64,000 nt of DNA, taken from JAXLQL01 sp046331625. GTDB taxonomy: Bacteria; Acidobacteriota; Terriglobia; Bryobacterales; Bryobacteraceae. This document shows, piece by piece, positions 8,663-17,803 of the stretch (within the stretch, counting starts at the first letter, position 1; every line of letters starts with the position of its first letter). Both the position numbers and the translations under genes were made by a program. The stretch is taken from contig JAXLQL010000032.1 of assembly GCA_046331625.1 (NCBI GenBank), positions 1 through 64,000 of the forward strand. Reading direction: 5' to 3'. The notes under the pieces were generated by a model, which saw only the letters and a program-made list of their open reading frames with translations, ran no database searches and was not told where the DNA came from.

Positions 8663-10996
8663 TTAGTTGCGCAACGGCTTGCCGGTTTTGAGCATGTGCT
8701 GCATTCGCTGTTGCGTCTTCGGATTCCCGCACAGGCTCAGGAACGCCTCACGCTCGAGATCGAGCAGATACTGCTCGCTCACGGTTTGCTCGCCCGTCAG
8801 TCCGCCGCCGCTCAAAACCCAAGCCAGTCGCTCGGCCACTACCATGTCATAGTCGGAAATGTATTCGCCCTGCCGAGCCATCCACGCGCCCATCTTCATG
8901 AGCGCGTATCCTGCCTCGCCTGACACCGTGATGTCATTGCGAGGAGCGGCCGGCGCATAGTTCGGCACCAGCGCCAGCGCCAATGCCTTGGCGTCGGCCA
9001 CCAGGCGTTCGTGGTTCATCGAAATGCCGTCAGAGGACGAGAGCAGCCCCCCACGGCGAGCGTCTTCCGCGCTCGACGACACCTTCGCGAACCCAACCTG
9101 CTCGAACACCTTCTTCGGATCCTTCCACCGCAGCAGCAGCTCCTTGCAGCCGCCTCCTGCGGGAATCACGCCCACGCCCGCTTCCACCAGGCCCATGTAG
9201 AGCTCGGCCGATGCTTGCAAGCGTGAAGAATGAAGACAGATCTCGCACCCGCCTCCGAGCGTCCGGTTGAACGGAGCAGCCACCACGGGCTTCGGCGAGC
9301 ACTTGATCGCCATGTTCGCCTGTTGGAACCGGCTGATGCCCAGTGCCAGATCGTCCCACTCGCCTTCTTGCGCGGCCAGCAGCACCAGCATGAGGTTCGC
9401 CCCCACGCTGAAGTCAGTGCCTTGGTTCGCGATCACCAGCGCTTGCCAATTCTTCTGCGTTTCCACCAGCGCCGCGTAGATCATCGAGAAGATGTCTTCG
9501 CCGAGCGTGTTCATCTTCGAGTGGAACTCGAGGCAAAGCACGCCATCGCCCAGGTCCACCATCGAAGCGCCCGGATTCTTCTTCACCACGCCGCCGGCCC
9601 GCTTCTGATCGGCCAATACCGTCACGCCCGGGCGCAGGTCCATGTCTTCGTAACACTGCAGCGCCAAGTCGAAGTACTCGGTACGCGGTTGCCGCAGCCG
9701 GTCGGCCGGACGATAGAATGACTTCGCTCCGTTGCGCCGCATCTGCTCCACGGCGAACGGCAGTGCGCGGCCTTCGCTTTCGATCCGCTGGCACGTCTCT
9801 TCGAACCCCAGCGCATCCCACAGCTCGAACGGACCGAACGGATGCGCGTAACCCCAACGCATCGCCCGATCGATTTCCACGATCCTGTCGGAGATCTCGG
9901 GGATCCTCTCGGCCGAATAGATCATGTGATCGGAAAACAGCTTCCACAGGAAGCTGCCCGTACGATCCTTGGCCGCCACCAACGCCCTCAGCCGCTCGCC
10001 GAGATTCTCGATGCCGCGCGCCGCCTCCACTGACGGCATGCTCACCTTCTGCGTGGGCTTGTATTCGAGCGTCTTCAGGTCAAGCGCTTCGATCTTGCGA
10101 TTCTCGCCCGATCCCACCCGCCGGTAGAATCCCTGGCCGGATTTCTCGCCCATCCAGCCGCGCTCCATCAGAATGTTGAACACCGGCGCGGGACGAAAAC
10201 GGTCACGCCACCGGTCATGCGGCGTCAACTCGTAGAGGTTCTGCCCCACGTAAACCCACACGTCGATGCCCACGATGTCGAGCAGCCGGAAGCTCGCGCT
10301 GTTCGGCATCCCGATCAGCGGACCCGTCAGCAGATCCACTTCTTCCACCGTGTAGCCGTCTTCCATCGTGATCTTCTGCACGGTGCCGCCAAAAAAGCTC
10401 CCGATGCGGTTGGCGATGAAGTTCGGCGTATCCTTGCACAGCACTACGCCCTTGCCGAGCCTGCGGTCGGCGAAGGTGGTCACAAAGCTCAACACATCGG
10501 CGTCGGTCTCCGGAGCCGGGATGACCTCGAGCAGATGCAGATAGCGCGGAGGATTGAAGAAGTGCGTGCCGAGAAAGCGCTTGCGGAAGCCCTCGGAGAA
10601 TCCGTCGGCGATGCGCGTTAGCGGTATGCCGCTCGTGTTGGTGGAAAGAATCGCCTCGGGATCGGCGAGATGCTCCACCTTCTTCCACAGATGACGCTTG
10701 ATGGCCAGGTTCTCGGTAACCGCTTCGATGATCCAGTCACAGCCGGCGACCTCCGGAAGGTGATCTTCGAAGTTACCCGGCTGCACCAGCGACCGAAGCG
10801 AGTCCGCGAAAAAGCCGCCCGGTTTCTGCTTGACGGCAGAATCCAGACCACGAACGGCGGCGGCGTTGCGGTCCTTTTCGTTGGGCAATACGACATCGAG
10901 CAGCAGTGAAGGGATGCCGGCATTGGCAAAGTGCGCCGCAATGCGCGCGCCCATGGTGCCAGCGCCCATCACGGCTACGCGCTTGATGGGTTTCAT
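8663..10996 (-). CDS. fadN: 3-hydroxyacyl-CoA dehydrogenase / enoyl-CoA hydratase fusion (FadN type)
   Basis: This bifunctional enzyme hydrates enoyl-CoA and oxidises 3-hydroxyacyl-CoA with NAD. The product is 777 residues, like Bacillus FadN (about 789). Order: N-terminal Rossmann domain (VAVMGAGTMGARIAAHFANA, residues about 8-27), 3HCDH central and C-terminal domains (ILSTNTSGIPLTRIAD, GTHFFNPPRYLHLLEVI), then a hydratase/crotonase domain from about residue 480 (ANQGTDFSVGANL, AAPFNRTLGGGCEI). This order is opposite to E. coli FadB/FadJ. The start MKPIKRVAVMGAG at 10996 is well defined; the frame extension upstream is antisense noise. First gene of the operon. Confidence 0.95.
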   Translation of the reverse strand: MKPIKRVAVMGAGTMGARIAAHFANAGIPSLLLDVVLPNEKDRNAAAVRGLDSAVKQKPGGFFADSLRSLVQPGNFEDHLPEVAGCDWIIEAVTENLAIKRHLWKKVEHLADPEAILSTNTSGIPLTRIADGFSEGFRKRFLGTHFFNPPRYLHLLEVIPAPETDADVLSFVTTFADRRLGKGVVLCKDTPNFIANRIGSFFGGTVQKITMEDGYTVEEVDLLTGPLIGMPNSASFRLLDIVGIDVWVYVGQNLYELTPHDRWRDRFRPAPVFNILMERGWMGEKSGQGFYRRVGSGENRKIEALDLKTLEYKPTQKVSMPSVEAARGIENLGERLRALVAAKDRTGSFLWKLFSDHMIYSAERIPEISDRIVEIDRAMRWGYAHPFGPFELWDALGFEETCQRIESEGRALPFAVEQMRRNGAKSFYRPADRLRQPRTEYFDLALQCYEDMDLRPGVTVLADQKRAGGVVKKNPGASMVDLGDGVLCLEFHSKMNTLGEDIFSMIYAALVETQKNWQALVIANQGTDFSVGANLMLVLLAAQEGEWDDLALGISRFQQANMAIKCSPKPVVAAPFNRTLGGGCEICLHSSRLQASAELYMGLVEAGVGVIPAGGGCKELLLRWKDPKKVFEQVGFAKVSSSAEDARRGGLLSSSDGISMNHERLVADAKALALALVPNYAPAAPRNDITVSGEAGYALMKMGAWMARQGEYISDYDMVVAERLAWVLSGGGLTGEQTVSEQYLLDLEREAFLSLCGNPKTQQRMQHMLKTGKPLRN

Positions 10997-11058
10997 TGTC
11001 GATTGGGGTTCCCTTTGGGAGTTTAGCAGAAGGTACCCCACCGCCCGGTACTGTGGGC

Positions 11059-13500
11059 CTATTTCCGTTGGAACCAGTGCCGGTGCACCGGCAGCGGCAT
11101 CTCTGACTTGGCCCCTCGGACGCTCTTCCAGATGATTTCGTTCAGCGCGAACATCGGAGCTTCGTCCACTTCGTCCAGGTTCATCTCCATCGATTCTTTC
11201 GCGCCCCACGCCAGCGCCGTGTTCTTCTCCATCACGTCGATCTTCGGCGCAACGGCCATGTAGGGGGAGTTGTCCGCGGTCGCGTTGAACGAGTTGTACA
11301 TCGGCATGGCCGCGGCATCGTATTGCGTCATCGGCGGCAGCCCCAGCAGCAACTCGATCGTTCGCAGCATTGACGATGTAGTGTAGAGCGTAGAATCCAC
11401 AATCCCGCGCTTGGCGTATGGGCTCGCGATGAGCCCAACCGTGCGCCGCGCGTCCACATGGTCCGGGCCGTTTTGCGCATCGTCCTCGATCATGAAGATC
11501 GCCGTCTCGGCCCAGTACTTGCTCTTCGAAAGCCGCTCCACCAGTTGGCCCACGGCCCAATCGGCATTGGCTACCATCGCCTTCGGCGTGTACGCTCCGG
11601 GCCGCGTACCGGCGGTGTGATCCTCAGGCAGACTCATCACTACGAGATTGGGCAAGCGCTTGTTCGGATCGGGCGAATCGAAATTCTTCTCATACTCATC
11701 CAGTTCTTCGAAGAACACCTTCACATTGTCGGTGTCGCGCATGCCGGGGAGCTTGAACTTCGGGTTCACGTGGTTCAACAAGCCGCCAACGCCCGGAGCC
11801 GCATCCATCGTGGTGCCGTCGCTCGAGCGCACGGCGTACTCGCCGTAGCTCCGATACGTCAGCCCCTTGCGCGCAGCGAGATCCCACAGGTGGCCACCTG
11901 CGGGAACGTACGCCATCGAAGTGGTCTGGCGGCTGTGTCCTCCATAAGCAGGCGGCCACATCTTTTCGTTGTAGTCGGTGGCGATCGCCGAATTCGACCA
12001 CGAGTGTCCATCCACGCTCACCTCTCCATCGCAATAGAGGTTGTCGAGCAGCACCCATTGATTCGAGATGGCGTGGTGATTCGGCGTGATCTTCTCGCCG
12101 AAGATCGTGAGCCTCGCGTCCCCGTTGCCTTTCTTCACGTCACCCATTACCTGGTCATACGTACGGTTCTCTTTGATCACGTACACCACGTGCTTGATCG
12201 GAGAACCCGTGCCCACTTCGCGCGGTATGACGGACGCTTCCTTCGCCGGCCGGGCCATCGTCAGGTAGTCGTCTTTGTAAGGGATGTTGTCGTAGACCTG
12301 CTTCGTCCAGGCCTTGATTTCATTGCGCAGCTTGCTCACCGAGACGATGTTCACCGTGCCTCGCTGGATGTCGCGCACCGAGTCTTTACTCGTCTTGCCG
12401 TTGAGCAGCGGACTGGTGGGCCCTTCCGGATTCGCATGCGCTTCCAGCCCCTTGCTGTTGCCCACGTAGAGCTTCATCTTCGAAGTCAAATGCAGAGCGC
12501 TCGGATACCAGCCCGAGGGAATGAAGCCCATCACGTGACTCTCGCCAGCCTCGCGTACGTTCACCACGGCAATGCAGTTGTTGTCCGCGTTGGCAACGAA
12601 CAACATGTTCGCCTTGCGGTCAAGCTCGAGCGCGTTCGGCGTGGTCCCCTGTGGCGCCCGCGCCGTCGGACCGACATTGATGGTTTCGATCGCCTGCCGC
12701 TTCTTGGTGTCGATCACCGTGACGGTGTTCTCGTTTCCGTTTGAAACATAAAGCCGCCCATCTGCTCCCAACTCCATATCGTTCGGATTGCGGCCTGTGG
12801 GCACGGTCGAGAGCGTCTTGCCCGTCTCCGGATCGATCACCGAAACCGACGCGCTACTCCAGTTGGAAACGAACAGCGTGGAGCCGTCTTCGCTGAACAA
12901 GACGTCGTAGGGACTCATCTCCACCGGGATCTTCCGTACGATCTTGCCGCTGTCGAGGTCGAACACGGCCACGTGCCCCCGCCGTTGATCGGTTCCGCGA
13001 TGCGCTGCGTAGAGCAGGTTCTTCTTCGGGTGCGCCGCCAGGCCGGTCCAGTAAGTATCGGCCGCCGCAAGCGTGTCACTCAATTCGGCGATCGGCTTGT
13101 CGCTCAGCTTGCCCGCCGCGTAGCTGAACACGTGAATCGTTGCGACCGCTTTCACGTGTCGCGGACCGCTTGCGTTGCCGCCGGAAACATAGAGCTTCGA
13201 CCCATCATTCGACCACGCCATGCCGAGCCATGCCGATTCGAGCCCGATCCGCTGCGTGGCTTCTTCCGTAACGGTGTCGATCACCACCAGCCCATGCGGA
13301 TTGAAGCCGCCATGCTGCGCGATCACTACTTTTTCGTCTTTGCTCGCCGTGATGTTGAGAATCAGGTCTTCCGTGCGGATCGCCTTGCCTACCGGCGTGA
13401 TCCGCCAGCCGTTGGGAAGCGAAAACCCGCCGGGCGTTGGTCCCGGAACCTGAGCTAAAGAGACGGTGAGTGAGCCGATGAGGAGCGCGGTGAATTTCAT
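11059..13500 (-). CDS. secreted YVTN beta-propeller protein with C-terminal phosphoesterase domain
   Basis: 813 residues. An N-terminal signal peptide (MKFTALLIGSLTVSLAQ) is followed by about 350 residues of YVTN-type propeller blades (for example TLFVSNWSSASVSVIDPETG and RLYVSNGNENTVTVIDT). From about residue 430 comes a phosphoesterase domain of the acid phosphatase/phospholipase C type: HVVYVIKENRTYDQVMG, SLPEDHTAG and FMIEDDAQNGPDHVD supply metal and catalytic ligands. It probably acts in the periplasm on a phosphoester; the substrate is unknown. The combination is frequent in Acidobacteriota. It stands alone, 62 bp from fadN. Confidence 0.85.
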   Translation of the reverse strand: MKFTALLIGSLTVSLAQVPGPTPGGFSLPNGWRITPVGKAIRTEDLILNITASKDEKVVIAQHGGFNPHGLVVIDTVTEEATQRIGLESAWLGMAWSNDGSKLYVSGGNASGPRHVKAVATIHVFSYAAGKLSDKPIAELSDTLAAADTYWTGLAAHPKKNLLYAAHRGTDQRRGHVAVFDLDSGKIVRKIPVEMSPYDVLFSEDGSTLFVSNWSSASVSVIDPETGKTLSTVPTGRNPNDMELGADGRLYVSNGNENTVTVIDTKKRQAIETINVGPTARAPQGTTPNALELDRKANMLFVANADNNCIAVVNVREAGESHVMGFIPSGWYPSALHLTSKMKLYVGNSKGLEAHANPEGPTSPLLNGKTSKDSVRDIQRGTVNIVSVSKLRNEIKAWTKQVYDNIPYKDDYLTMARPAKEASVIPREVGTGSPIKHVVYVIKENRTYDQVMGDVKKGNGDARLTIFGEKITPNHHAISNQWVLLDNLYCDGEVSVDGHSWSNSAIATDYNEKMWPPAYGGHSRQTTSMAYVPAGGHLWDLAARKGLTYRSYGEYAVRSSDGTTMDAAPGVGGLLNHVNPKFKLPGMRDTDNVKVFFEELDEYEKNFDSPDPNKRLPNLVVMSLPEDHTAGTRPGAYTPKAMVANADWAVGQLVERLSKSKYWAETAIFMIEDDAQNGPDHVDARRTVGLIASPYAKRGIVDSTLYTTSSMLRTIELLLGLPPMTQYDAAAMPMYNSFNATADNSPYMAVAPKIDVMEKNTALAWGAKESMEMNLDEVDEAPMFALNEIIWKSVRGAKSEMPLPVHRHWFQRK

Positions 13501-13547
13501 GCGATAAGAAACAGACTATCGCACTGCGGTTTCGATCGTGTGAAGGT

Positions 13548-14915
13548 TCACTCGGCGCTGAACAGGTTTCCGCGTCCAAGCAACCATTCGGGATCCAGCC
13601 GCCGCTTCACCGCCCGCATCGCTTCCAAGTGTTGCGGCGCATATTGGATCTCGAGCAGCGCGGCCTTGCGCTTGCCCAGTCCGTGCTCGGCGCTCACGGT
13701 GCCGCCCATCTGCACCACCGTGCGCGCCAGCTCGATCATCAACTCGCGTCCGCGATCGAACTCGCTCTGCGTGCGCGGCAGGATGTTCACGTGTACATGG
13801 GCGTCGCCGATATGCCCGAAGATCACGTAGCGCCCCGCGAACTCCGCCGCAAGGGCACGGTGATAGGCGCGCAGCATCTCGAGATTGCGATCGAGCGGAA
13901 CCGCGTAGTCAGAGCCGAGCTTGAGGAATCCGTTCCGGCGCACCGTGTCGTTCACTGATTCCGGAAGCGCGTGTCGAAATGCGCGGAATCGTTCGCGGTC
14001 ACGGTCGCTTGCGGCGAACCACGAAGCTTCCGTGTCTGCGCCTGCCGCTTCCAGCCGCTCCACCCACGCTTCCACTTGATCCTCACCGGCCTCTTGTTCG
14101 AACAACAGACCCGCCGCCGCGCCCGCCGGAATTTCCGGATAACGCGCGCGCAACAGATCGAGCGATCCAGCATCGACATACTCGAGCATGCGCAGTCTCG
14201 GAATCGGGCGCCACGTATCCACCGCGCACACTGCGGAATCATCGTCGCCGAAGAACGCCACGCCAGTGAGCAGTGAGCCGGCCGCCGGCAGCAGTTGCAA
14301 CTCGGCTTCCGTCACGATCCCGAGCGTCCCCTCACTGCCGATGAACAGGTCCACCCAATCCATCGCGGGCGCAAGCGGATACCCAGCGGTGTTCTTGGTC
14401 GTGTTTGGCAACGGAATTGACGGCACGTCAAAATCGATCGGCTCGCCGCGACGGAACTTCCGCAACTCGCCGCTCGCCATAACCACCGTCAATGCCCGCA
14501 CGTGCTGGCGGGTCGAGCCGTAGAGAAAGCTCCGCGACCCGCTCGCATTGGTGGCGACCGTTCCACCCACTGACGCGGTCCACTCGGTCGGATCGGGCGC
14601 GTAGAGTTGGCCGCTGCGCGCGGCTGCCGCCTGAAGGTCGCGCAACACGACGCCCGCCCCCGCTGTCACTACTCTCGGCGCGATCTCCAGCCGTGTCAGC
14701 TTCTCGGTCGCCAACACCCAGCCGCCTTGCGCGCATCGCCCGCCGGTGACCCCGGTTCCCGCACCGGCGATCGTCACCGGAATCCGCTGCGCCGCCGCTT
14801 CGCGTACTACTGCCGCCGCTTCTTCATTCGAAGCAGGAGTGAACACGCGCTCAGCCGAGCCCCGGTATCCCGAGGCATCTTCCACGTAGCGCAGTTCGAC
14901 GGACAAAGCCGTCAC
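13548..14915 (-). CDS. FAD-binding oxidase (GlcD / D-lactate dehydrogenase family)
   Basis: Flavoprotein of the FAD_binding_4 / FAD-oxidase_C family that oxidises 2-hydroxyacids such as glycolate or D-lactate. 455 residues, full length. FAD-binding features: VTIAGAGTGVTGGR (about 47-60), PDPTEWTASVGGTVATNASG (about 107-126) and FIGSEGTLGIVTEAEL. The C-terminal half carries YVIFGHIGDAHVHVNI and GGTVSAEHGLGKRKAALL, typical of GlcD. The GTG start at 14915 overlaps the TGA of RNase J (GTGA), so the two are translationally coupled even though their roles look unrelated. Confidence 0.88.
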   Translation of the reverse strand: MTALSVELRYVEDASGYRGSAERVFTPASNEEAAAVVREAAAQRIPVTIAGAGTGVTGGRCAQGGWVLATEKLTRLEIAPRVVTAGAGVVLRDLQAAAARSGQLYAPDPTEWTASVGGTVATNASGSRSFLYGSTRQHVRALTVVMASGELRKFRRGEPIDFDVPSIPLPNTTKNTAGYPLAPAMDWVDLFIGSEGTLGIVTEAELQLLPAAGSLLTGVAFFGDDDSAVCAVDTWRPIPRLRMLEYVDAGSLDLLRARYPEIPAGAAAGLLFEQEAGEDQVEAWVERLEAAGADTEASWFAASDRDRERFRAFRHALPESVNDTVRRNGFLKLGSDYAVPLDRNLEMLRAYHRALAAEFAGRYVIFGHIGDAHVHVNILPRTQSEFDRGRELMIELARTVVQMGGTVSAEHGLGKRKAALLEIQYAPQHLEAMRAVKRRLDPEWLLGRGNLFSAE

Positions 14916-16582
14916 ACCTCGAGGATCACGGGCATGATCAGCGGCCTCCGCTGCGTCTGCTTGTTCAGATAGCGCTTCAGATCTTGCCGGATCTTTTCCT
15001 GCATCACACCCCAGTCGCCGCGCTCTTCGGCGGACGAGCTTTCGAGCGTCTTCGAGACCACTTGTCGCGCTTGCTGCATCAGGTCCGATCCGCTTTCGTC
15101 GGAGATGAATCCGCGCGACACGATTTCCGGAAGCGTCTCGGCCAACCCAGTGTGCTTGTTGATGGCGATGATCGGGAGCACGAAGCCGTCTTCGGACAAG
15201 TGACGGCGGTCCCGGATTACCAGGTCGTCGACAACTTCATCGATCGTCCCCGAGTCGATGCAAACGCGGCCCACGGTGATCTCCTCGCCGCGGCGCGCGC
15301 CGTATTCATCGATCACGATCGTCTGCCCGCTCTCGATCACGAAGGTCTTCTCGAGATTCGGCAGGTGCATGTGCTCGGCCAGTTGCGCATGCACGGCCAG
15401 TTGCCGGTACTCGCCGTGAATTGGCACGAAGTAGCGCGGCCTGACCAGATTCAGGATCAGCTTCAACTCTTCTGACGACGCATGTCCGGAGACGTGCACC
15501 GGCGGTGTCATGTTGCCATAGACGAGGTCTGCGCTACGCCTCGCCAGGTGATTCATCATCCGGAAAATTGCCTTCTCGTTTCCCGGGATGATGCGCGCGC
15601 TCAGCACCACCGTGTCGCCTTCGTCCACCGAGAGGTTCTTGTGGTTGTCCACCGCCACGCGCGACATCGCCGACATCGGCTCGCCCTGCGTCCCGGAAAC
15701 CACCACGCACACGCGATTGCGCGGCATGTTCTGGATATCCTGCGGACGCAGCAGGATGTTGTCTGGAATGTCGAGCAGTCCGAGATTGTGCGCGATCTCG
15801 GTGACTTCGGTCATGCTGCGGCCGAGAAACGCCACCTTGCGACCGAACTCGCGCGACAGGTCGAGCAACTGCTGAATGCGGTGGATCGATGAACTGAACG
15901 CCGCCACGATCACGCGATGCTCGGCGCGATGGAAGATGTTCTCGAGGCACGGCCGCACGGCTCGCTCGCTCTGCGTGTGGCCCGAGCGGTCGGCATTGGT
16001 CGAGTCCATCAGCAGCATCAGCACGCCGCGTTTGCCGTACTCGGCGAAGCTGTGCAGGTCGAACGGCTCGTTGTCGGTGGGCGTCGGGTCGATCTTGAAA
16101 TCGCCCGTGTGGATCACCACTCCGATCGGCGTAGTGATCGCCAGCGACACAGCCTGCACGATCGAGTGCGTGACGTGGATGAACTCCACTTGAAACGGAC
16201 CGATCGTGATCTTGTCCTTGGGATGCACGCGATTCAGCTTCACGTGCTCCACCATGTCGTGCTCTTCGAGCCGCCGCTCGACAAGCCCCAACGTGAACGG
16301 CGTGCCGTAGACCGGGATGTCGAGTTCGGACAGCAGGAACGGGACGCCGCCGATATGATCCTCATGCCCGTGCGTCAGCACGAGCGCGCGGACTTTGTCT
16401 CGATTGTCGGTGAGGAAGGTGAAATCGGGGACAACGCTATCGACCCCCATCAGTTCGGCGTCGGGGAACATCATCCCCGAGTCGATCACCAGAATGTCGT
16501 CACCGTGTTGGAGGGCCAGGCAGTTCATCCCGAACTCACCCAGCCCGCCGAGCGGGATCACCCGCAGGGCGGCATCGGCCAT
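14912..16582 (-). CDS. rnj: ribonuclease J
   Basis: Metallo-beta-lactamase-fold RNase with 5'-3' exo- and endonuclease activity, central to mRNA decay and rRNA maturation where RNase E is absent. 556 residues, the usual length. The start MADAALRVIPLGGLGEFGMN is canonical. The zinc motif HGHEDHIGG is at about residues 70-78. Further motifs are VIHTGDFKIDP, LMDSTNADRSGHTQSE, SGTQGEPMSAMSR and HVSGHASSEELK (beta-CASP). The C-terminal domain is complete. The 3' end overlaps the glcD-like start by four bases. Confidence 0.95.
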   Translation of the reverse strand: MADAALRVIPLGGLGEFGMNCLALQHGDDILVIDSGMMFPDAELMGVDSVVPDFTFLTDNRDKVRALVLTHGHEDHIGGVPFLLSELDIPVYGTPFTLGLVERRLEEHDMVEHVKLNRVHPKDKITIGPFQVEFIHVTHSIVQAVSLAITTPIGVVIHTGDFKIDPTPTDNEPFDLHSFAEYGKRGVLMLLMDSTNADRSGHTQSERAVRPCLENIFHRAEHRVIVAAFSSSIHRIQQLLDLSREFGRKVAFLGRSMTEVTEIAHNLGLLDIPDNILLRPQDIQNMPRNRVCVVVSGTQGEPMSAMSRVAVDNHKNLSVDEGDTVVLSARIIPGNEKAIFRMMNHLARRSADLVYGNMTPPVHVSGHASSEELKLILNLVRPRYFVPIHGEYRQLAVHAQLAEHMHLPNLEKTFVIESGQTIVIDEYGARRGEEITVGRVCIDSGTIDEVVDDLVIRDRRHLSEDGFVLPIIAINKHTGLAETLPEIVSRGFISDESGSDLMQQARQVVSKTLESSSAEERGDWGVMQEKIRQDLKRYLNKQTQRRPLIMPVILEV

Positions 16583-16646
16583 AAACTGTTCAGCTTAGCA
16601 CGGCGATTTTGGCGGGCCTGATCATGGGCCGCATGAATCGTCGCCC

Positions 16647-17009
16647 CTACGCGGGCCGCAGGACGCCAAGAAGAGTGTTGACGCACTCCGCGATTTTCCC
16701 AGGCCGTAGGCGGCCCGCGGCGTAGCGCACCAAGGCTGAATCCACGGTGGCCAAGCGTGTAGGCCGGATTCGGCTTGCTTGATTAAGCCCGCCCACCTCG
16801 AAGTCCGCTCCTTCGCGTGAGACCGAGTAAGCTTGGAAACTCGAGCTTCCGGAAATCTGACAGATGATCAAGTCATCGCCCGGAAGACTGGCCAAGACCA
16901 GTGCAGGCCGGCGTTTGAACTGGCGGAGATCGGAGTACGGGAAGTCGATGACGATGACATCGCCCCTTACAAATGCGCCCAGATGGCGTCCTCCTCTTCC
17001 GAAAACCAA
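16647..17009 (-). CDS. type II toxin, PemK/MazF family
   Basis: Predicted mRNA endoribonuclease toxin. The core RGDVIVIDFPYSDLRQFKRRPALV followed by DLIICQISGS is the conserved MazF/PemK SH3-like barrel start. The C-terminus (SRIRPTRLATVDSALV) carries the usual Arg/Thr stretch. No ATG, GTG or TTG lies right before the core; the nearest in-frame start is TTG at 17009, giving a 14-residue leader and a 43-bp overlap with the upstream antitoxin gene. That suggests coupled translation. Confident about the family, less so about the start. Confidence 0.82.
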   Translation of the reverse strand: MVFGRGGRHLGAFVRGDVIVIDFPYSDLRQFKRRPALVLASLPGDDLIICQISGSSSFQAYSVSREGADFEVGGLNQASRIRPTRLATVDSALVRYAAGRLRPGKIAECVNTLLGVLRPA

Positions 17010-17167
17010 TCCTTGCTGAACGAGGACTCTGCGGCTCGCAGGAGTACGTGTCGATCCTCGGCTTCTTCCCGGATTTCGCGGACAAATGCCAGTACGCGCT
17101 CGACATCGAGTTCACCCAACAGTGCTAACTCCTTTTCGAGTAGCTCACGCTGGTTCACAGTGCTCAT
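16967..17167 (-). CDS. antitoxin partner of the MazF-like toxin
   Basis: 66 residues, acidic and helical (QRELLEKELALLGELDVERV; then ESSFSKDWFSEEEDAIWAHL). It sits directly upstream of, and overlaps, the MazF-like gene on the same strand, as antitoxins do. The tail with Ser, Trp and acidic residues (SKDWFSEEEDAIW) is typical of antitoxin C-termini that thread into a MazF groove. No DNA-binding domain is obvious. The assignment rests mainly on context. Confidence 0.75.
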   Translation of the reverse strand: MSTVNQRELLEKELALLGELDVERVLAFVREIREEAEDRHVLLRAAESSFSKDWFSEEEDAIWAHL

Positions 17168-17248
17168 TCAGCCTTCATGATACATCCAAACACGGGTAGG
17201 CAAAGCAGTTCCTGGGATCACTTGCGACACTGTAGGATCGCCGCGAAA

Positions 17249-17803
17249 TTAGAACGTCACCCCGACCAGCGCCGTGAACTGGCTCGCCTTCGCGTTAATC
17301 AGATTCCCGAACTTGAACTGATCCTCGAGCCGATGCGTCAGCCGCAGCTCCGGCGTGATATGGATCACGCCCAAGTTGATGTCCACCCCGCCGTCGAACA
17401 CGATCCCCTTCGTCGCCGTCTTCACGAATGCCAGCGGATCCTTGATCGCCAACCCCGACAGCCGATTCACCGAGAACCCCGCGCCAAGAAACGGTCGCGC
17501 CACCTGCGGACCGAATCGCTTGCGCAAAATGAACGGGAACTCCCACGAACTCCCCGACGATGACGTGCCGTTATCGGTGTACTCCACCTTGCGGTACAGC
17601 GCATCGAAATTGATGCTCAATCCCGCCGGCAAGTGGACTTCCACAGTCGGCCCAAACGTATAGTGATGCGGAATCGACTGGAAGCGGTTCTGCGCCACCT
17701 CGAAGGCATCGGTCAGCGGCGCGCCGCCGCGCACGCCGAGCGAAAGCCCTCCTGCCTGAAGCGATGAACCGGCCAGTGCGAGTAGAAAGAGGGTATGTTT
17801 CAT
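17249..17803 (-). CDS. outer-membrane beta-barrel protein
   Basis: 184 residues with a signal peptide (MKHTLFLLALAGSSLQA). Alternating hydrophobic beta-strands follow: FGPTVEVHLPAGLSINFDAL, WEFPFILRKRF, PFLGAGFSVNRLSG, VIHITPELRLTHRLEDQF, and a C-terminal Phe in QFTALVGVTF. This is the pattern of small OmpW/OprF-like barrels or PorT-like proteins. The ATG at 17803 overlaps the TGA of the aminotransferase (ATGA); the longer frame upstream is out-of-frame aminotransferase sequence. Role unknown. Confidence 0.75.
   Translation of the reverse strand: MKHTLFLLALAGSSLQAGGLSLGVRGGAPLTDAFEVAQNRFQSIPHHYTFGPTVEVHLPAGLSINFDALYRKVEYTDNGTSSSGSSWEFPFILRKRFGPQVARPFLGAGFSVNRLSGLAIKDPLAFVKTATKGIVFDGGVDINLGVIHITPELRLTHRLEDQFKFGNLINAKASQFTALVGVTF

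Noticed and set aside
11458..12744. 428-codon plus-strand open frame
   Set aside because: Lies opposite the YVTN/phosphoesterase gene, which has clear motifs; composition (His/Arg/Val rich) is that of antisense translation.
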